Shown piece by piece: positions 1 to 12,040 of a stretch of 64,000 nucleotides of DNA. Made by a program: the position numbers and the translations under genes. Position 1 is the first letter of the stretch, and every line of letters starts with the position of its first letter. The DNA comes from Mycolicibacterium vinylchloridicum (GTDB taxonomy: Bacteria; Actinomycetota; Actinomycetes; Mycobacteriales; Mycobacteriaceae): NCBI RefSeq assembly GCF_013404075.1, contig NZ_JACBJQ010000003.1, positions 62,001 through 126,000 on the forward strand, given 5' to 3'. The notes beneath the pieces were generated by a model that did not search any database, was not told where the DNA came from, and worked only from the letters and a program-made list of their open reading frames with translations.

Positions 1-573
1 GTGGCGGCCGGCGTTCGCTTCGTCGGCGGTTTGTATGCCTGCACCGCCATGGCTGAACATGAATTGACAGGCGCGACAACGTATTACGGACTGACGCCGA
101 GAGACACCCGCAGGACGTCGGATAACTTCACCACGCAGGGCTGGTTTACCGGCCTGGTCCCGATCACCGTTCCGATCGCCGCGACGACGTTCGCCGAAGC
201 CGCATGGGCGGCGCAGACATCCTTCGATTCGGGACTGAGTCTGGCGCGGGTGCCGTACTACCGCGTGCTGGAACTGGCCCCGTGGTTGGAGAAGCCGCAC
301 CCGAATTTCCCGGTCTCGAACTTTCTTCATGGCGGCGCCGCACCACTGAACGCCGTGCTCGCGGCCGCTGACATGGGCTATTCGAACAACATCGGCATCT
401 ACTCCGACGGACGGTTCAGCTACCAGCTGACGATCTATATATTTCGGTACGAGGCCGGCACTGCCATGGCGGTGATGTTTCCGGACAATCCGATCGCTCA
501 GAAATCGGTCGCCCGCTACATCGAGGCGATGAAGTCCGTGTGCGAACGGATCGCCGGCAGCGGGCAATGGTGA
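1..573 (+). CDS. papA3: PapA3-like acyltransferase, C-terminal part (5' end outside window)
   Basis: The C-terminal 190 residues of a polyketide-associated (PapA) acyltransferase of the condensation-domain superfamily. The reading frame is open from the first base, so the HHxxxDG catalytic motif lies left of the window. Family knowledge: PapA3 acylates trehalose to give the diacyltrehalose precursor of polyacyltrehalose or trehalose polyphleates in the cytoplasm. The late part matches the family fold (a segment ending LTIYIFRYEAG followed by an alpha-helical tail). The assignment leans on context, because mmpL10 and a PE-domain enzyme follow immediately, as in mycobacterial trehalose-lipid loci. 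The stop is 78 bases before mmpL10. Confidence 0.75.
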   Translation: MAAGVRFVGGLYACTAMAEHELTGATTYYGLTPRDTRRTSDNFTTQGWFTGLVPITVPIAATTFAEAAWAAQTSFDSGLSLARVPYYRVLELAPWLEKPHPNFPVSNFLHGGAAPLNAVLAAADMGYSNNIGIYSDGRFSYQLTIYIFRYEAGTAMAVMFPDNPIAQKSVARYIEAMKSVCERIAGSGQW

Positions 574-651
574 CGTTCTTGTTGGATTCAATGAAGTTCG
601 ATGCAGTGAAGGAGCGCGAGGCCTGACGGTCTGGCGCGCGGTGAGGATGTT

Positions 652-3630
652 GTGCGACGGCTAGCCGATTTCGTAGTGCGATGGCCCTGGGCAGTGATCG
701 GGCTCTGGGTCGCACTGGCGGTGGCGCTACCGCTGACGTTCCCGAGCTTGAACGAGATGGCTCAGAAGCACCCGCTGGCCATGTTGCCCGGTGACGCTCC
801 GTCCAGCGTGGCGGCCCGGCAGATGACCGAAGCGTTCTCCGAACCCGGCGGAGACGACCTGCTGTTGGTGGTCCTGACCGACGAGCGTGGACTGAGCCCC
901 GCGCACGAAGCGACCTACCGCAAGCTGGTCACCGCGCTGCGCGAAGATCAGCACGACGTTGTGATGCTGCAGGACTTTGTCGAAACACCGGCGCTGCGTT
1001 CGTTTTTGACGAGCAAGGACAATAAGTCCTGGGTCGTTCCGGTGGGGCTGACGGGCGCATTGGGCACCCCGGAGTCCTACGCCGCCTACCAGCGGGTGGC
1101 TAACATCGTCAAACAGAACACCGCGGGCAGCCCGCTGGAAGTGCACCTCACCGGGCCGGCGGCCACCGTCGCCGACCTCACGGTCGCCGGCGAACGGGAT
1201 CGCCTCCCAATCGAACTCGCGATCGGCGTCATGGTGCTGCTCGTGCTTCTGCTCGTGTATCGCAACCCGATCACCATGCTGCTGCCGCTGATCGGAATCG
1301 GGATATCGCTGGTGATCGCGCAGTCCGTGGTCGCCGGGCTGTCCAATGTGACCGGGCTGGGGGTCTCGAATCAGGCCATCATTCTGCTGAGCGCGATAAT
1401 CGCCGGTGCCGGAACGGATTACGCGGTGTTTCTGATCAGCCGCTACCACGATTACGTGCGGCTCGGCGAAACCTCCGACGACGCGGTTCGCCAGGCTTTG
1501 GGCTCGGTGGGCAAGGTGATCACCGCGTCGGCGGCCACCATCGGAATCACCTTCCTCGGCATCAGCTTCGCCAAAATGGGTGTGTTCTCCACCGTCGGGG
1601 TGTCCTCGGCCGTCGGGATCGGGGTGGCATTCCTGGCCGCACTCACACTGCTGCCGGCCATCATTGTCCTCGCCGGGCCGCGCGGCTGGATCACGCCCCG
1701 CCGTGAGCTGACCGCGCGGTGGTGGCGACGGTCGGGGATTCGCATCGTGCGCAGGCCGCAGCTCCACCTGGTCGCCAGCCTGCTGATCCTGATCCTGCTC
1801 GCCAGCTGTGTGGGGTTGGCGAAATACAACTACGACGACCGCAAAGCCGTGGCCGCGTCGGACCCGAGCTCGGTCGGTTACGCCGCGCTGGAGCGCCATT
1901 TCGACCTCAACCAGTCCATCCCGTCCTACGTTCTGGTCCGCTCCCCGCGAGATCTGCGCAGCCCGCAGGCCCTGGCGGATCTGGAGCAGATGGCACAACG
2001 CATCAGCCAGGTGCCCAACATCGCAATGGTCAGCGGTATCACCCGGCCGACAGGATCGGTACCAGAAGAGTTCAGGGCCACGTTCCAGGCGGGACTGGTC
2101 GGTACCCAGCTGGGCAATGGCGCGTCGATGATCGCCTCCAACATGAACGACCTGAATCGTCTTGCCGGCGGCGCCAATACGCTCGCGAGCAACCTCGGCG
2201 ATGTTCGGGTACAGGTCAACGGCATCGCCACCAGCATTCAGGGCATGGTCGACGCGTTCACGATGATCAAGGGCCAGTACGGTGGCGACAAGCTGGTCAA
2301 GAACGTCGAAGTCGCGGCCAAGCTCGTCAACGCGGTGAACCGGCTCGGCAACTCGATGGGGATCAACGTCCAGGCGGCCAAGGACCTGTTCGCCTGGGTG
2401 GGGCCGGTGCTGATGGCCCTGCACGGTAACGCCGTCTGCGATCTCGACCCGTCCTGCGCCGAAACCCGGGGCCATTTCCAGCAATTGGTCGATGCCCGTA
2501 ATGACGGGACTCTCGACGAGATCAACTCGCTCGCCGCGCAGCTTCAGTCGATGCAAGACAAGCAGTCCCTCAATGCGTCGCTCGATCAGCTCGGCGATGC
2601 CTTCGGCCGGCTGAACAAGGTCATGCGCACCATGGGGTTGGACTCACCCGGTGGGGCGCAATCGACCACCAACAGACTTCGCCAAGGCGCCGACCGCGCT
2701 GCCAGTGGCAGTCGCGACGTCGCCAAGGGCGTGGACCAGGTCGTCGATCAGATCCAACTCATGCGGACCGGGCTGGATCAGGCCGCGGCCTTCCTGCTGT
2801 CGATGAAACACGACGCTGCGAGTCCCGCGATGGCCGGATTCAACATTCCGCCCGAAGTCCTCAATCTGCCCGACTTCAAGATGGCGTCCAAGATGTTCAT
2901 CTCGCCCGACGGGCATTCGGTGCGCTATCTGGTGCTCACCAAGCTCGATCCGTTCAGCTCCGCGGCGATGGACCAGGTCAATGCGATCAGTGACGCTGCC
3001 CGCAGCGCGCAGCCGAACACCACCCTTTCCGATGCCACGGTCTCGATGGGCGGGTATCCGGCCGCGTTGCGGGACACCCGCGACTACTACCAGAAGGACA
3101 TCCGGTTCATCATCGCGATCACGTTGATCGTGGTGCTGCTGACCTTGATGCTGTTGCTGCGCGCGATCATTGCACCGCTTTATCTGGTTGGCTCCGTGGT
3201 GCTTTCGTATTTCGCCGCGTTGGGTATCGGTGTCTTGACGTTCCAGTATCTGTTTGGTCAACAGTTGCACTGGACCGTCCCGCCGCTCGCGTTCGTAGTG
3301 CTGGTCGCGGTCGGCGCCGACTACAACCTGCTGTTCGCGTCGCGGTTGCGGGACGAATCGTTCGGTGGCACGCGCTACGGCGTCATCCGGACACTGTCCT
3401 CGACCGGCGGCGTCATCACCGCGGCCGGTCTGATCTTTGCGGCATCGATGTGGGGTCTGCTGTTCTCCAGCATCGGTACCGTGGTGCAGGGCGGTTTCGT
3501 CATCGGGGTCGGAATCCTGCTGGACACATTCCTGGTCCGGACCGTCACGGTGCCCGCCATGGCTACTCTGGTCGGAAAGGCGAACTGGTGGCCATCACGG
3601 ATCGAATCGCAGGGAAGCGGTAACGCATGA
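652..3630 (+). CDS. mmpL10: MmpL10-type RND lipid transporter
   Basis: A 992-aa MmpL/RND-superfamily exporter of the inner membrane. It has an N-terminal helix (residues about 13-30), a periplasmic loop, a five-helix bundle near 190-340, a second long periplasmic domain, and a second helix bundle near 820-980. Family knowledge: MmpL10 moves diacyltrehalose across the plasma membrane for polyacyltrehalose or trehalose polyphleate assembly. The GTG start gives the typical [13 protein letters not shown] beginning and has GAGG five bases upstream. The end overlaps the next gene by ATGA, indicating translational coupling. Its position between papA3 and the PE-domain gene supports MmpL10 over MmpL8. 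Confidence 0.88.
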   Translation: MRRLADFVVRWPWAVIGLWVALAVALPLTFPSLNEMAQKHPLAMLPGDAPSSVAARQMTEAFSEPGGDDLLLVVLTDERGLSPAHEATYRKLVTALREDQHDVVMLQDFVETPALRSFLTSKDNKSWVVPVGLTGALGTPESYAAYQRVANIVKQNTAGSPLEVHLTGPAATVADLTVAGERDRLPIELAIGVMVLLVLLLVYRNPITMLLPLIGIGISLVIAQSVVAGLSNVTGLGVSNQAIILLSAIIAGAGTDYAVFLISRYHDYVRLGETSDDAVRQALGSVGKVITASAATIGITFLGISFAKMGVFSTVGVSSAVGIGVAFLAALTLLPAIIVLAGPRGWITPRRELTARWWRRSGIRIVRRPQLHLVASLLILILLASCVGLAKYNYDDRKAVAASDPSSVGYAALERHFDLNQSIPSYVLVRSPRDLRSPQALADLEQMAQRISQVPNIAMVSGITRPTGSVPEEFRATFQAGLVGTQLGNGASMIASNMNDLNRLAGGANTLASNLGDVRVQVNGIATSIQGMVDAFTMIKGQYGGDKLVKNVEVAAKLVNAVNRLGNSMGINVQAAKDLFAWVGPVLMALHGNAVCDLDPSCAETRGHFQQLVDARNDGTLDEINSLAAQLQSMQDKQSLNASLDQLGDAFGRLNKVMRTMGLDSPGGAQSTTNRLRQGADRAASGSRDVAKGVDQVVDQIQLMRTGLDQAAAFLLSMKHDAASPAMAGFNIPPEVLNLPDFKMASKMFISPDGHSVRYLVLTKLDPFSSAAMDQVNAISDAARSAQPNTTLSDATVSMGGYPAALRDTRDYYQKDIRFIIAITLIVVLLTLMLLLRAIIAPLYLVGSVVLSYFAALGIGVLTFQYLFGQQLHWTVPPLAFVVLVAVGADYNLLFASRLRDESFGGTRYGVIRTLSSTGGVITAAGLIFAASMWGLLFSSIGTVVQGGFVIGVGILLDTFLVRTVTVPAMATLVGKANWWPSRIESQGSGNA

Positions 3631-4745
3631 AGAAGCTCCTCGCTGCGGTGGCCACCGCGGTCACCTTGACCGCGACCGGCGGAATCGCGACCGCAGATCA
3701 GCCATCGCCGAACAAGCCGAACGACAACGGACCGACGCCGATCGGCACACCAGGTCGCGGATATGCGCTGGGTGGCGCCCACGTTCTCGGCATCCCCTAT
3801 GACGAGTACATCCGCCGCACCGGCGCCGACTGGTTCCCGGGCCTCAACCGGCAGATCGTCGACTACCCCGCGGGACAGGTCCAGGGCCACACCCTCGAAC
3901 GCCTGTTCCCTGGCATCGGCAGGCTCGACGACAACTTCCCCGGCCTCGGTATCGACGGCCCGAGCATCGGCGAATCGGTCGATGAAGGCGAAGGCAACGT
4001 CATGCGAGCGATCCAGGCCGGCGGTCAGGGCACGGCGATCGGGCTTTCCGAAGGCGCGATGGTGCTCAACGCCGTGCAGAACCGCCTGGCTACCGATCCG
4101 AACGCGCCACCACCAGATCAGTTGTCCTTCGCCACATTTGGCGATCCGATTGCGCCGCACGCCTTCGGCGAAGGCTTCCTGACCCAGAACTTCCCGGTCG
4201 GCAGCGTCGTTCCCGCGCTGGACTACCGGATCCCGCCCCAGATCGACAGCCAGTACGATTCCTACCGTTTCGTCTCGGCCTACGACAGCATCGCCGACTG
4301 GCCGGACCGGCAGGACAATTGGATGGCGATGCTCAATGCCGTCGTGGGCCTGGCCACCGGTCACACCGCTGTGGCCTTCACCAACCCCAGTATGGTTCCG
4401 CCGCAGAACATCCGGACGACAGTCAATTCCCGGGGGGCGAAGACCACGACGTACCTGATCCCCGAACAGCATCTGCCGTTGGTGATGCCGTTCAAGTACC
4501 TCGGTGTCGATGAAGGCACGCTGAATCAGTTGGACGGCGTCCTGAAGCCGATGGTGGATTCCGGATATTCGCGTAACGACGATCCGCTGACCGCGCCGAT
4601 CGAGGTCGATCCGGTGAACGGCTACGACCCCGCGGCCGTCACGGCGCCGGCCACCCAGGCGGCGTTCGGCGGTGGCACCGACCCGATTTCGCAGTTGATG
4701 GCGGGCTTCCAGTACGTCTTGGACCACGGCCCGAGCGCGCACTAG
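3627..4745 (+). CDS. PE-PPE-domain secreted hydrolase/transesterase of trehalose-lipid assembly
   Basis: A 372-aa protein with an N-terminal signal peptide ([12 protein letters not shown], with an ATA-like cleavage region near residue 23) and an alpha/beta-hydrolase PE-PPE domain. The nucleophile elbow GLSEG puts the catalytic Ser at residue 141. Family knowledge: homologues beside mmpL10 (Chp2 in M. tuberculosis, PE in trehalose polyphleate producers) transfer acyl chains between diacyltrehalose molecules outside the plasma membrane. The start overlaps the mmpL10 stop (ATGA), so the two are probably made together. The stop codon shares a CTAG palindrome with the stop of the convergent gene. 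Whether the product is polyacyltrehalose or polyphleate cannot be read here. Confidence 0.85.
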   Translation: MKKLLAAVATAVTLTATGGIATADQPSPNKPNDNGPTPIGTPGRGYALGGAHVLGIPYDEYIRRTGADWFPGLNRQIVDYPAGQVQGHTLERLFPGIGRLDDNFPGLGIDGPSIGESVDEGEGNVMRAIQAGGQGTAIGLSEGAMVLNAVQNRLATDPNAPPPDQLSFATFGDPIAPHAFGEGFLTQNFPVGSVVPALDYRIPPQIDSQYDSYRFVSAYDSIADWPDRQDNWMAMLNAVVGLATGHTAVAFTNPSMVPPQNIRTTVNSRGAKTTTYLIPEQHLPLVMPFKYLGVDEGTLNQLDGVLKPMVDSGYSRNDDPLTAPIEVDPVNGYDPAAVTAPATQAAFGGGTDPISQLMAGFQYVLDHGPSAH

Positions 4746-5377
4746 ACGCCGAGTAGACCCGCAGTCAGCAGCACGACACCGACGACGGCCAGCAGCACCG
4801 CCACCTCACGCCTGCGCCGGGCGCGAACCCAGCCGTGCAGGGCGGTCATCGCAGCATGCGTGCGCTGAGGGGCCACCAGATAGGCCACCAGCGGAATCTC
4901 CACCAGCGCGAAGGCCACGACGTTGAATGTCACCAACGCCGCGAACCGGACCTCGGGGGCGCCCGCACCGGCGGCGATCACGGCCAGCGCGGCCAGGTAG
5001 TCGATCGAGGGCAGTGCGATTCCCAGCCCGGCGACGCCTGCCACCCGCAGTGATTGGCCGTCCAGCAGCCGGTTCAGCCAGGCCGGCGGGGTGCGGTCGC
5101 GGCCCCTGGTGACCGCCAGCAGCGCCGCGGCCAGTAGCGCCAGTGCACCGATGGCGACCTGCACCCTGGGCAGGGTGAAGTGCGCCGACGCCGGGATCCG
5201 GGATTCGAGTGCGAACAACACCACAACGCCGACGGTCAGGCCCATCGCGAAGCCCCCGCCCAGGAAGGCGGCCAGCTGTAGATGGGGGCGGGGACGGTTG
5301 AGCATCAGGACCGACATCCCGATTCGGAACGGCTCCAGACTGACCGCGGCAGCCATCACCAGAAGGGTGAACCACAT
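4742..5377 (-). CDS. Gap/Sap-family lipid-addressing membrane protein
   Basis: A 211-aa integral membrane protein with about six hydrophobic helices and a basic loop near the C-terminus (RARRRRE). It resembles the small Gap and Sap proteins that help glycopeptidolipids or sulfolipid reach the cell surface in mycobacteria. Its location between the PE-domain gene and a FAAL gene fits a helper of MmpL10-dependent export. It starts 12 bases after the FAAL stop on the same strand, so the two probably form an operon. Its stop overlaps that of the PE-domain gene within one CTAG. Confidence 0.75.
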   Translation of the reverse strand: MWFTLLVMAAAVSLEPFRIGMSVLMLNRPRPHLQLAAFLGGGFAMGLTVGVVVLFALESRIPASAHFTLPRVQVAIGALALLAAALLAVTRGRDRTPPAWLNRLLDGQSLRVAGVAGLGIALPSIDYLAALAVIAAGAGAPEVRFAALVTFNVVAFALVEIPLVAYLVAPQRTHAAMTALHGWVRARRRREVAVLLAVVGVVLLTAGLLGV

Positions 5378-5389
5378 CGGGGAGATCAG

Positions 5390-7671
<2,282 letters not shown>

Positions 7672-7695
7672 CCCAGCCTGCTCCTGCCGCGCGGG

Positions 7696-7851
7696 TCAGG
7701 GCTTCTCGCCGAGTTCTTCGCGATAGCCGGCGATGCGCTTCTCCAGCTCGGCCGCGTCGTCGGACCGGCCCTCTTTGTTGGCCAGTTCGGCGCGGGCGGA
7801 CAGCTCGCGGATCGCCTTGCGGATGTCGTTGACGCTATGGACGCTACCCAT
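7696..7851 (-). CDS. Small hypothetical protein, 51 aa, helical and charged
   Basis: A 51-codon ORF reads MGSVHSVNDIRKAIRELSAR, followed by a charged amphipathic stretch ending YREELGEKP. Every third position is strongly G/C and the peptide is almost entirely a predicted helix-turn-helix of charged residues. This favours a real gene over the longer, Ser/Pro/Arg-rich reading in another frame of the same strand. It follows the sdh hairpin at 7886-7913 on the same strand. I do not recognise a function. Similar short helical proteins are often annotated near sdh in mycobacteria, but that is recollection, not a search. Confidence 0.7.
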   Translation of the reverse strand: MGSVHSVNDIRKAIRELSARAELANKEGRSDDAAELEKRIAGYREELGEKP

Positions 7852-7885
7852 GGTTCGAGGCTACCCACGTCAGCGCCGATGACAA

Positions 7886-7913
7886 CGGGCCGCGAGAAAT
7901 ATCTCGCGGCCCG
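7886..7913 (-). terminator. Hairpin downstream of sdhB
   Basis: A perfect 12-bp inverted repeat (CGGGCCGCGAGA / TCTCGCGGCCCG) with a 4-base loop lies 56 bases past the sdhB stop. There is no T-run after the stem, as is common in mycobacteria. It probably ends or attenuates the sdhCAB transcript before the 51-aa gene. Confidence 0.7.
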
Positions 7914-7968
7914 CCACCTTGAGCCTTGACTTACTTGTCGCGCCTGCTGCGTTTGATGGTTCCGCTCA

Positions 7969-8721
7969 CTACGTTCGCCGGAACAACTTGTTGCCCAGCC
8001 ACACCACCGGGTCGTACTTCTTGTCGGCGACGCGTTCCTTCATCGGGATCAGTGCGTTGTCGGTGATCTTGATGTGCTCGGGGCACACCTCGGTGCAGCA
8101 CTTGGTGATGTTGCAGAAGCCGAGACCGTTCTCGTCCTGCGCCATGTCGCGCCGGTCGATGGTGTCCAGCGGGTGCATCGACAGCTCGGCCTGCCGCATC
8201 AGATAACGCGGGCCGGCGAAGGACTTCTTGTTCTCCTCGTGGTCACGGTTGACGTGGCACACGTTCTGGCACAGGAAACACTCGATGCACTTGCGGAACT
8301 CCTGGCTGCGGTTCACGTCCTCCTGCTGCATCCGGTAGTCGCCGGGCTGCAGATCCTTCGGGGGAGTGAACGACGGGATCTCCCGCGCCTTCTCATAGTT
8401 GAAGGAGACATCGGTGACCAGGTCGCGCATCACGGGGAAGGTCCGCAGCGGGGTGATCGTCACGACCTCGTCCTCGCCGAACGTCGACATGCGGGTCATG
8501 CACATCAGCCGGGGGCGGCCGTTGATCTCCGCTGAGCACGATCCACACTTGCCGGCCTTGCAGTTCCACCGCACAGCGAGGTCACCGGCCTGGGTGGCTT
8601 GCAGGCGGTGGACGATGTCGAGCACCACCTCGCCGTCGTTGACCTCGACGGTGTAGTCCTGCAGGTCGCCGCCGTCTTCGTCGCCGCGCCAGACCCGCAG
8701 TTTCGCGTTGTAGGCAGCCAT
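7969..8721 (-). CDS. sdhB: Succinate dehydrogenase Sdh1 iron-sulfur subunit
   Basis: The 250-aa iron-sulfur subunit carries electrons from the flavoprotein to the quinone site. Cysteines for the 2Fe-2S plant-type cluster are C54, C59, C62 and C74. The C-terminal ferredoxin-like domain has C145-x2-C-x2-C-x3-C155 and C203, C208/C209 and C213 for the 4Fe-4S and 3Fe-4S clusters. It starts 2 bases after the sdhA stop. Gene order and sequence match the mycobacterial Sdh1 (Rv0247c) type, which has a large single anchor subunit. Confidence 0.93.
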   Translation of the reverse strand: MAAYNAKLRVWRGDEDGGDLQDYTVEVNDGEVVLDIVHRLQATQAGDLAVRWNCKAGKCGSCSAEINGRPRLMCMTRMSTFGEDEVVTITPLRTFPVMRDLVTDVSFNYEKAREIPSFTPPKDLQPGDYRMQQEDVNRSQEFRKCIECFLCQNVCHVNRDHEENKKSFAGPRYLMRQAELSMHPLDTIDRRDMAQDENGLGFCNITKCCTEVCPEHIKITDNALIPMKERVADKKYDPVVWLGNKLFRRT

Positions 8722-8723
8722 TC

Positions 8724-10637
8724 TCAGCCCTTCCGGTCCGGGTGCTCGGTCAGTTGATCGTCGGTGTAGTACTTCTCGAGTTCGGACAGCTCGAAGGTGG
8801 CCAGCAGATCGGGCCGCATCACCGGCTGCTGCTCGGGCGTCACATCGACATCGGGCACCACGACGTCAGACTCGCCGGCTGCCACCCGGCAGACCAGCAG
8901 CTTGTTGCGCCAGGCGGCATCCATCTTCGGATGGTCGTCGCGGGTGTGGCCGCCGCGGCTTTCGGTGCGCAGCAGTGCGGCCTTGGCCACACATTCGCTG
9001 ACCAGCAGCATGTTGCGCATGTCGATCGCCAGGTGCCAGCCCGGGTTGAAGATGCGTCCGCCCTCGACGACGACGTTGGCGTAGCGCTTCTTCAGTTCGT
9101 CGATCTTGACCAGGGCTTCCTGCAGTTCGCCTTCCTTGCGGATGATGCCGGCCAAGTCGTTCATCGACTGCTGCAGCTCGGCGTGCAGGGTGTAGGGGTT
9201 CTCGGGGTTGGCCTTCGGCTCGAACGGCGCCAGCGCCAGCTTGGTGGCCTCTTCGACCGCCGTGTCGGACACCGCGGGACGCTGCGAGAGCGCCCGCACG
9301 TAGTCCGACGCGCCGAGTCCGGCGCGCCGGCCGAACACCAGCAGATCGGACAGCGAGTTGCCGCCGAGCCGGTTGGAGCCGTGCATGCCGCCCGAGCACT
9401 CACCCGCGGCGAACAGGCCGGGAGTCGCGCCTGCGCCGGTGTCGGGATCGACCTCGATACCGCCCATCACGTAATGGCAGGTCGGACCGACTTCCATCAT
9501 GTCCTTGGTGATGTCGACCTCGGCCAGCTCAATGAACTGGTGGTACATCGACGGCAGGCGGCGCTTGATCTCTTCGGCAGGCATACGGGAGGCGATGTCG
9601 AGATAGACGCCGCCGTGCGGGGTCCCGCGACCGGCTTTGACCTCGTCGTTGATGGCGCGGGCGACCTCGTCGCGAGGAAGCAGGTCAGGGGTGCGGCGCG
9701 CGGAGTCGTTGTCCTTGAGCCACTGGTCGGCTTCTTCCTCGGATTCGGCGTACTGCCCCTTGAACACCTCGGGGATGTAGTCGAACATGAAGCGCTTGCC
9801 CTCGGAGTTCTTCAGAACTCCGCCGTCACCGCGGACACCCTCGGTGACCAGGATGCCCTTCACCGACAGCGGCCAGACCATGCCGGTCGGGTGGAACTGG
9901 ATGAACTCCATGTTGATCAGGCCGGAACCTGCGCGCAGCGCGAGCGCGTGCCCGTCGCCGGTGTACTCCCAGGAGTTCGACGACACCTTGAACGACTTGC
10001 CGATACCACCGGTGGCCAGCACCACGGCCGGCGCCTCGAACAGGATGAACTTGCCGGTCTCGCGCCAGTAGCCGAAGGCTCCAGCGATCGCGTCACCGTC
10101 TTTGATCAGGTCGGTGATCGAACACTCGTGGAAGACCTTGATGCGGGCCTCGTAGTCGCCGAGTTCCTTCTTGTCGTCCTGCTGCAGCGAGACGATCTTC
10201 TGCTGCAGGGTGCGGATGATCTCCAGCCCGGTGCGGTCACCGACGTGCGCAAGCCGAGGGTAGGTGTGGCCGCCGAAGTTGCGCTGGCTGATCTTGCCGT
10301 CTTTGGTGCGGTCGAACAGCGCGCCGTAGGTCTCCAGCTCCCACACCCGGTCGGGGGCTTCCTGCGCGTGCAGCTCGGCCATCCGCCAGTTGTTGAGGAA
10401 CTTGCCGCCGCGCATGGTGTCACCGAAGTGCACCTGCCAGCTGTCCTTGGTGTTGACGTTGCGCATCGCGGCGGCGCAACCACCTTCGGCCATGACGGTG
10501 TGGGCCTTGCCGAACAGCGACTTGGTCACCACCGCGACGCGCAGACCCCGCTCGCGCGCCTCGATGACCGCACGCAACCCAGCCCCGCCGGCACCGATAA
10601 CGACGACGTCGTAGGAGTGCCGTTCGAGTTCAGCCAT
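8724..10637 (-). CDS. sdhA: Succinate dehydrogenase Sdh1 flavoprotein subunit
   Basis: The 637-aa FAD subunit oxidises succinate to fumarate. It shows the Rossmann GAGGAGL near residue 15, the AEGGCAAA flavin-attachment region, the substrate-site HTYPRLAHVGDRTG segment, and the capping-domain HPTGM and GGIEVD motifs. The length and the CAB order fit the Rv0248c-type enzyme. It lies between the anchor gene (35 bases upstream) and sdhB (2 bases downstream), so all three are one operon. Confidence 0.94.
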   Translation of the reverse strand: MAELERHSYDVVVIGAGGAGLRAVIEARERGLRVAVVTKSLFGKAHTVMAEGGCAAAMRNVNTKDSWQVHFGDTMRGGKFLNNWRMAELHAQEAPDRVWELETYGALFDRTKDGKISQRNFGGHTYPRLAHVGDRTGLEIIRTLQQKIVSLQQDDKKELGDYEARIKVFHECSITDLIKDGDAIAGAFGYWRETGKFILFEAPAVVLATGGIGKSFKVSSNSWEYTGDGHALALRAGSGLINMEFIQFHPTGMVWPLSVKGILVTEGVRGDGGVLKNSEGKRFMFDYIPEVFKGQYAESEEEADQWLKDNDSARRTPDLLPRDEVARAINDEVKAGRGTPHGGVYLDIASRMPAEEIKRRLPSMYHQFIELAEVDITKDMMEVGPTCHYVMGGIEVDPDTGAGATPGLFAAGECSGGMHGSNRLGGNSLSDLLVFGRRAGLGASDYVRALSQRPAVSDTAVEEATKLALAPFEPKANPENPYTLHAELQQSMNDLAGIIRKEGELQEALVKIDELKKRYANVVVEGGRIFNPGWHLAIDMRNMLLVSECVAKAALLRTESRGGHTRDDHPKMDAAWRNKLLVCRVAAGESDVVVPDVDVTPEQQPVMRPDLLATFELSELEKYYTDDQLTEHPDRKG

Positions 10638-10672
10638 GAATCTTCCTCGCTAGTTCAGGTTGAATTGGCTTG

Positions 10673-11509
10673 TCAGCCAACGAATCTCAAGTCGGAGATG
10701 GTGCCACTGGCCACCAGCATGACGTAGAAGTCCGTCAGCATCAGGGTGCCGAGGGTGATCCAGGCGTACAGCTTGTGCCGGGTGTTCAGCTTGCTGACCT
10801 GCGTCCAGATCCAGTAGCGGACCGGATGCTTGGAGAAGTGCTTCAGGCGGCCGCCGGTGACGTGGCGGCACGAGTGGCAGGAGATCGTGTAGACCCACAG
10901 CATCACGACGTTGCCGACCAGAATGATGTTGCCCAGGCCGAATCCGAAGCCGCCGGGCCCGGTCTCCGAGTGGAAGGCGACGATCGCGTCGTAGGTGTTG
11001 ATGATCGAGATGATGCCGGCGATGTAGAAGAAGTACCGGTGGGTGTTCTGGATGATCAGCGGAAAGCGCGTCTCGCCAGTGTATTTCGCATGCGGCTCAG
11101 CCACTGCGCAGGCGGTCGGCGACTGCCACACCGAGCGGTAGTAGGCGCCGCGGTAGTAGTAGCACGTCAGCCGGAAGAGCAGCAGGAACGGCAGCGACAG
11201 GAACGCGTACGGCAGCAGCGAGAGCGGCCCGGTCGCGGGCAGTATCTGCGGCCAGAAGTCGCTTGCCTCACCGCATGCCTTGCTCAGGCACGGCGAGTAG
11301 AACGGCGTCAGGTAGTGGTACTGCGGGACGAAAAAGTGGTCCCGCTGGAACGCGCGCACCGTCGCGTAGATGACGAATGCCGCGAACCCGAGGTCCGTCC
11401 AGATCGGTGCCTTGAGCCAGTTGTCGGTCCGCAGCGTGCGTTGCGGTATCTGGGCACGGCCGGGTGAGAAGACGCCGGTCGCAGGGCGGTTACCCGCAGG
11501 TGCGCTCAT
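10673..11509 (-). CDS. sdhC: Succinate dehydrogenase Sdh1 membrane anchor
   Basis: A 278-aa membrane subunit with five hydrophobic helices and several histidines in helices (for example SCHSCRHVTGG and NTHRYFFYIAG) that could ligate heme or shape the quinone site. It corresponds to Rv0249c, the single large anchor that replaces separate SdhC and SdhD in the actinobacterial Sdh1 complex. It is the first gene of the sdhCAB operon. The ATG start at 11509 is preceded by only a weak ribosome site. Confidence 0.9.
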   Translation of the reverse strand: MSAPAGNRPATGVFSPGRAQIPQRTLRTDNWLKAPIWTDLGFAAFVIYATVRAFQRDHFFVPQYHYLTPFYSPCLSKACGEASDFWPQILPATGPLSLLPYAFLSLPFLLLFRLTCYYYRGAYYRSVWQSPTACAVAEPHAKYTGETRFPLIIQNTHRYFFYIAGIISIINTYDAIVAFHSETGPGGFGFGLGNIILVGNVVMLWVYTISCHSCRHVTGGRLKHFSKHPVRYWIWTQVSKLNTRHKLYAWITLGTLMLTDFYVMLVASGTISDLRFVG

Positions 11510-11577
11510 CTACTGTGATCCCCTTCGCATTAACTCATCGGAGGGTACCTAGATCACGGCACCCCGCTAAATCGGGG

Positions 11578-11874
11578 TCAGCGGCGGCTGTGGCCGCCAA
11601 CTCCTTCGTCGTCGACGTCACGCCAGAAGGTGCTGTCGTATGGCGTATCCGGAATTCCGATCTTCTCGCCGGAGACCACCGCGGTTTGCTGGGTTAGGGC
11701 AAGCTCATTGGCGTCGATATCGAGAAGTTCCACGTCATTGAGGATGCGTTCGGCGTCGTTGACGATCCGGCGCATTGCCGGAGTGTCGGCATAGCGCGCC
11801 TGCAAAGAGGTCACGCACCGCCGCAATCCGCCGATCAGATGGTGAAGTTCGGCCAATTCTGTAGTGGTAGACAA
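11578..11874 (-). CDS. Conserved hypothetical protein upstream of sdh (Rv0250c-like)
   Basis: A 98-aa acidic, mostly helical protein containing the segment TPYDSTFWRDVDDEG near its C-terminus. Size and position match the conserved protein Rv0250c that precedes the Sdh1 operon in mycobacteria. The start is TTG at 11874 with a good GGGAGG four bases upstream. It reads toward sdhC, with 68 bases between, and may be transcribed with it. The function is unknown. Confidence 0.8.
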   Translation of the reverse strand: MSTTTELAELHHLIGGLRRCVTSLQARYADTPAMRRIVNDAERILNDVELLDIDANELALTQQTAVVSGEKIGIPDTPYDSTFWRDVDDEGVGGHSRR

Positions 11875-12040
11875 CGGGACCTCCCTGGGCTGAAGGTGTT
11901 ATGGATCACAGTACGACAACCGATGCTAGCCACATTTGGAACACAACGTGAGACAGGTCACGTCGGGAATGGTGTTGCGGCAGCCGTGTTGAACGCCCCA
12001 GGGTCCGTACGACGAAGAAAACGGGAGTGAGGAGCCTCCG

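Noticed and set aside
727..2556. A 609-codon open frame on the minus strand opposite mmpL10
   Set aside because: It is a GC-rich shadow of mmpL10 with low-complexity Arg/Gly/His composition and no recognisable domain.
8742..10727. A 661-codon open frame on the plus strand opposite sdhA
   Set aside because: It mirrors sdhA exactly and has no family features. Long antisense frames are expected at this GC content.
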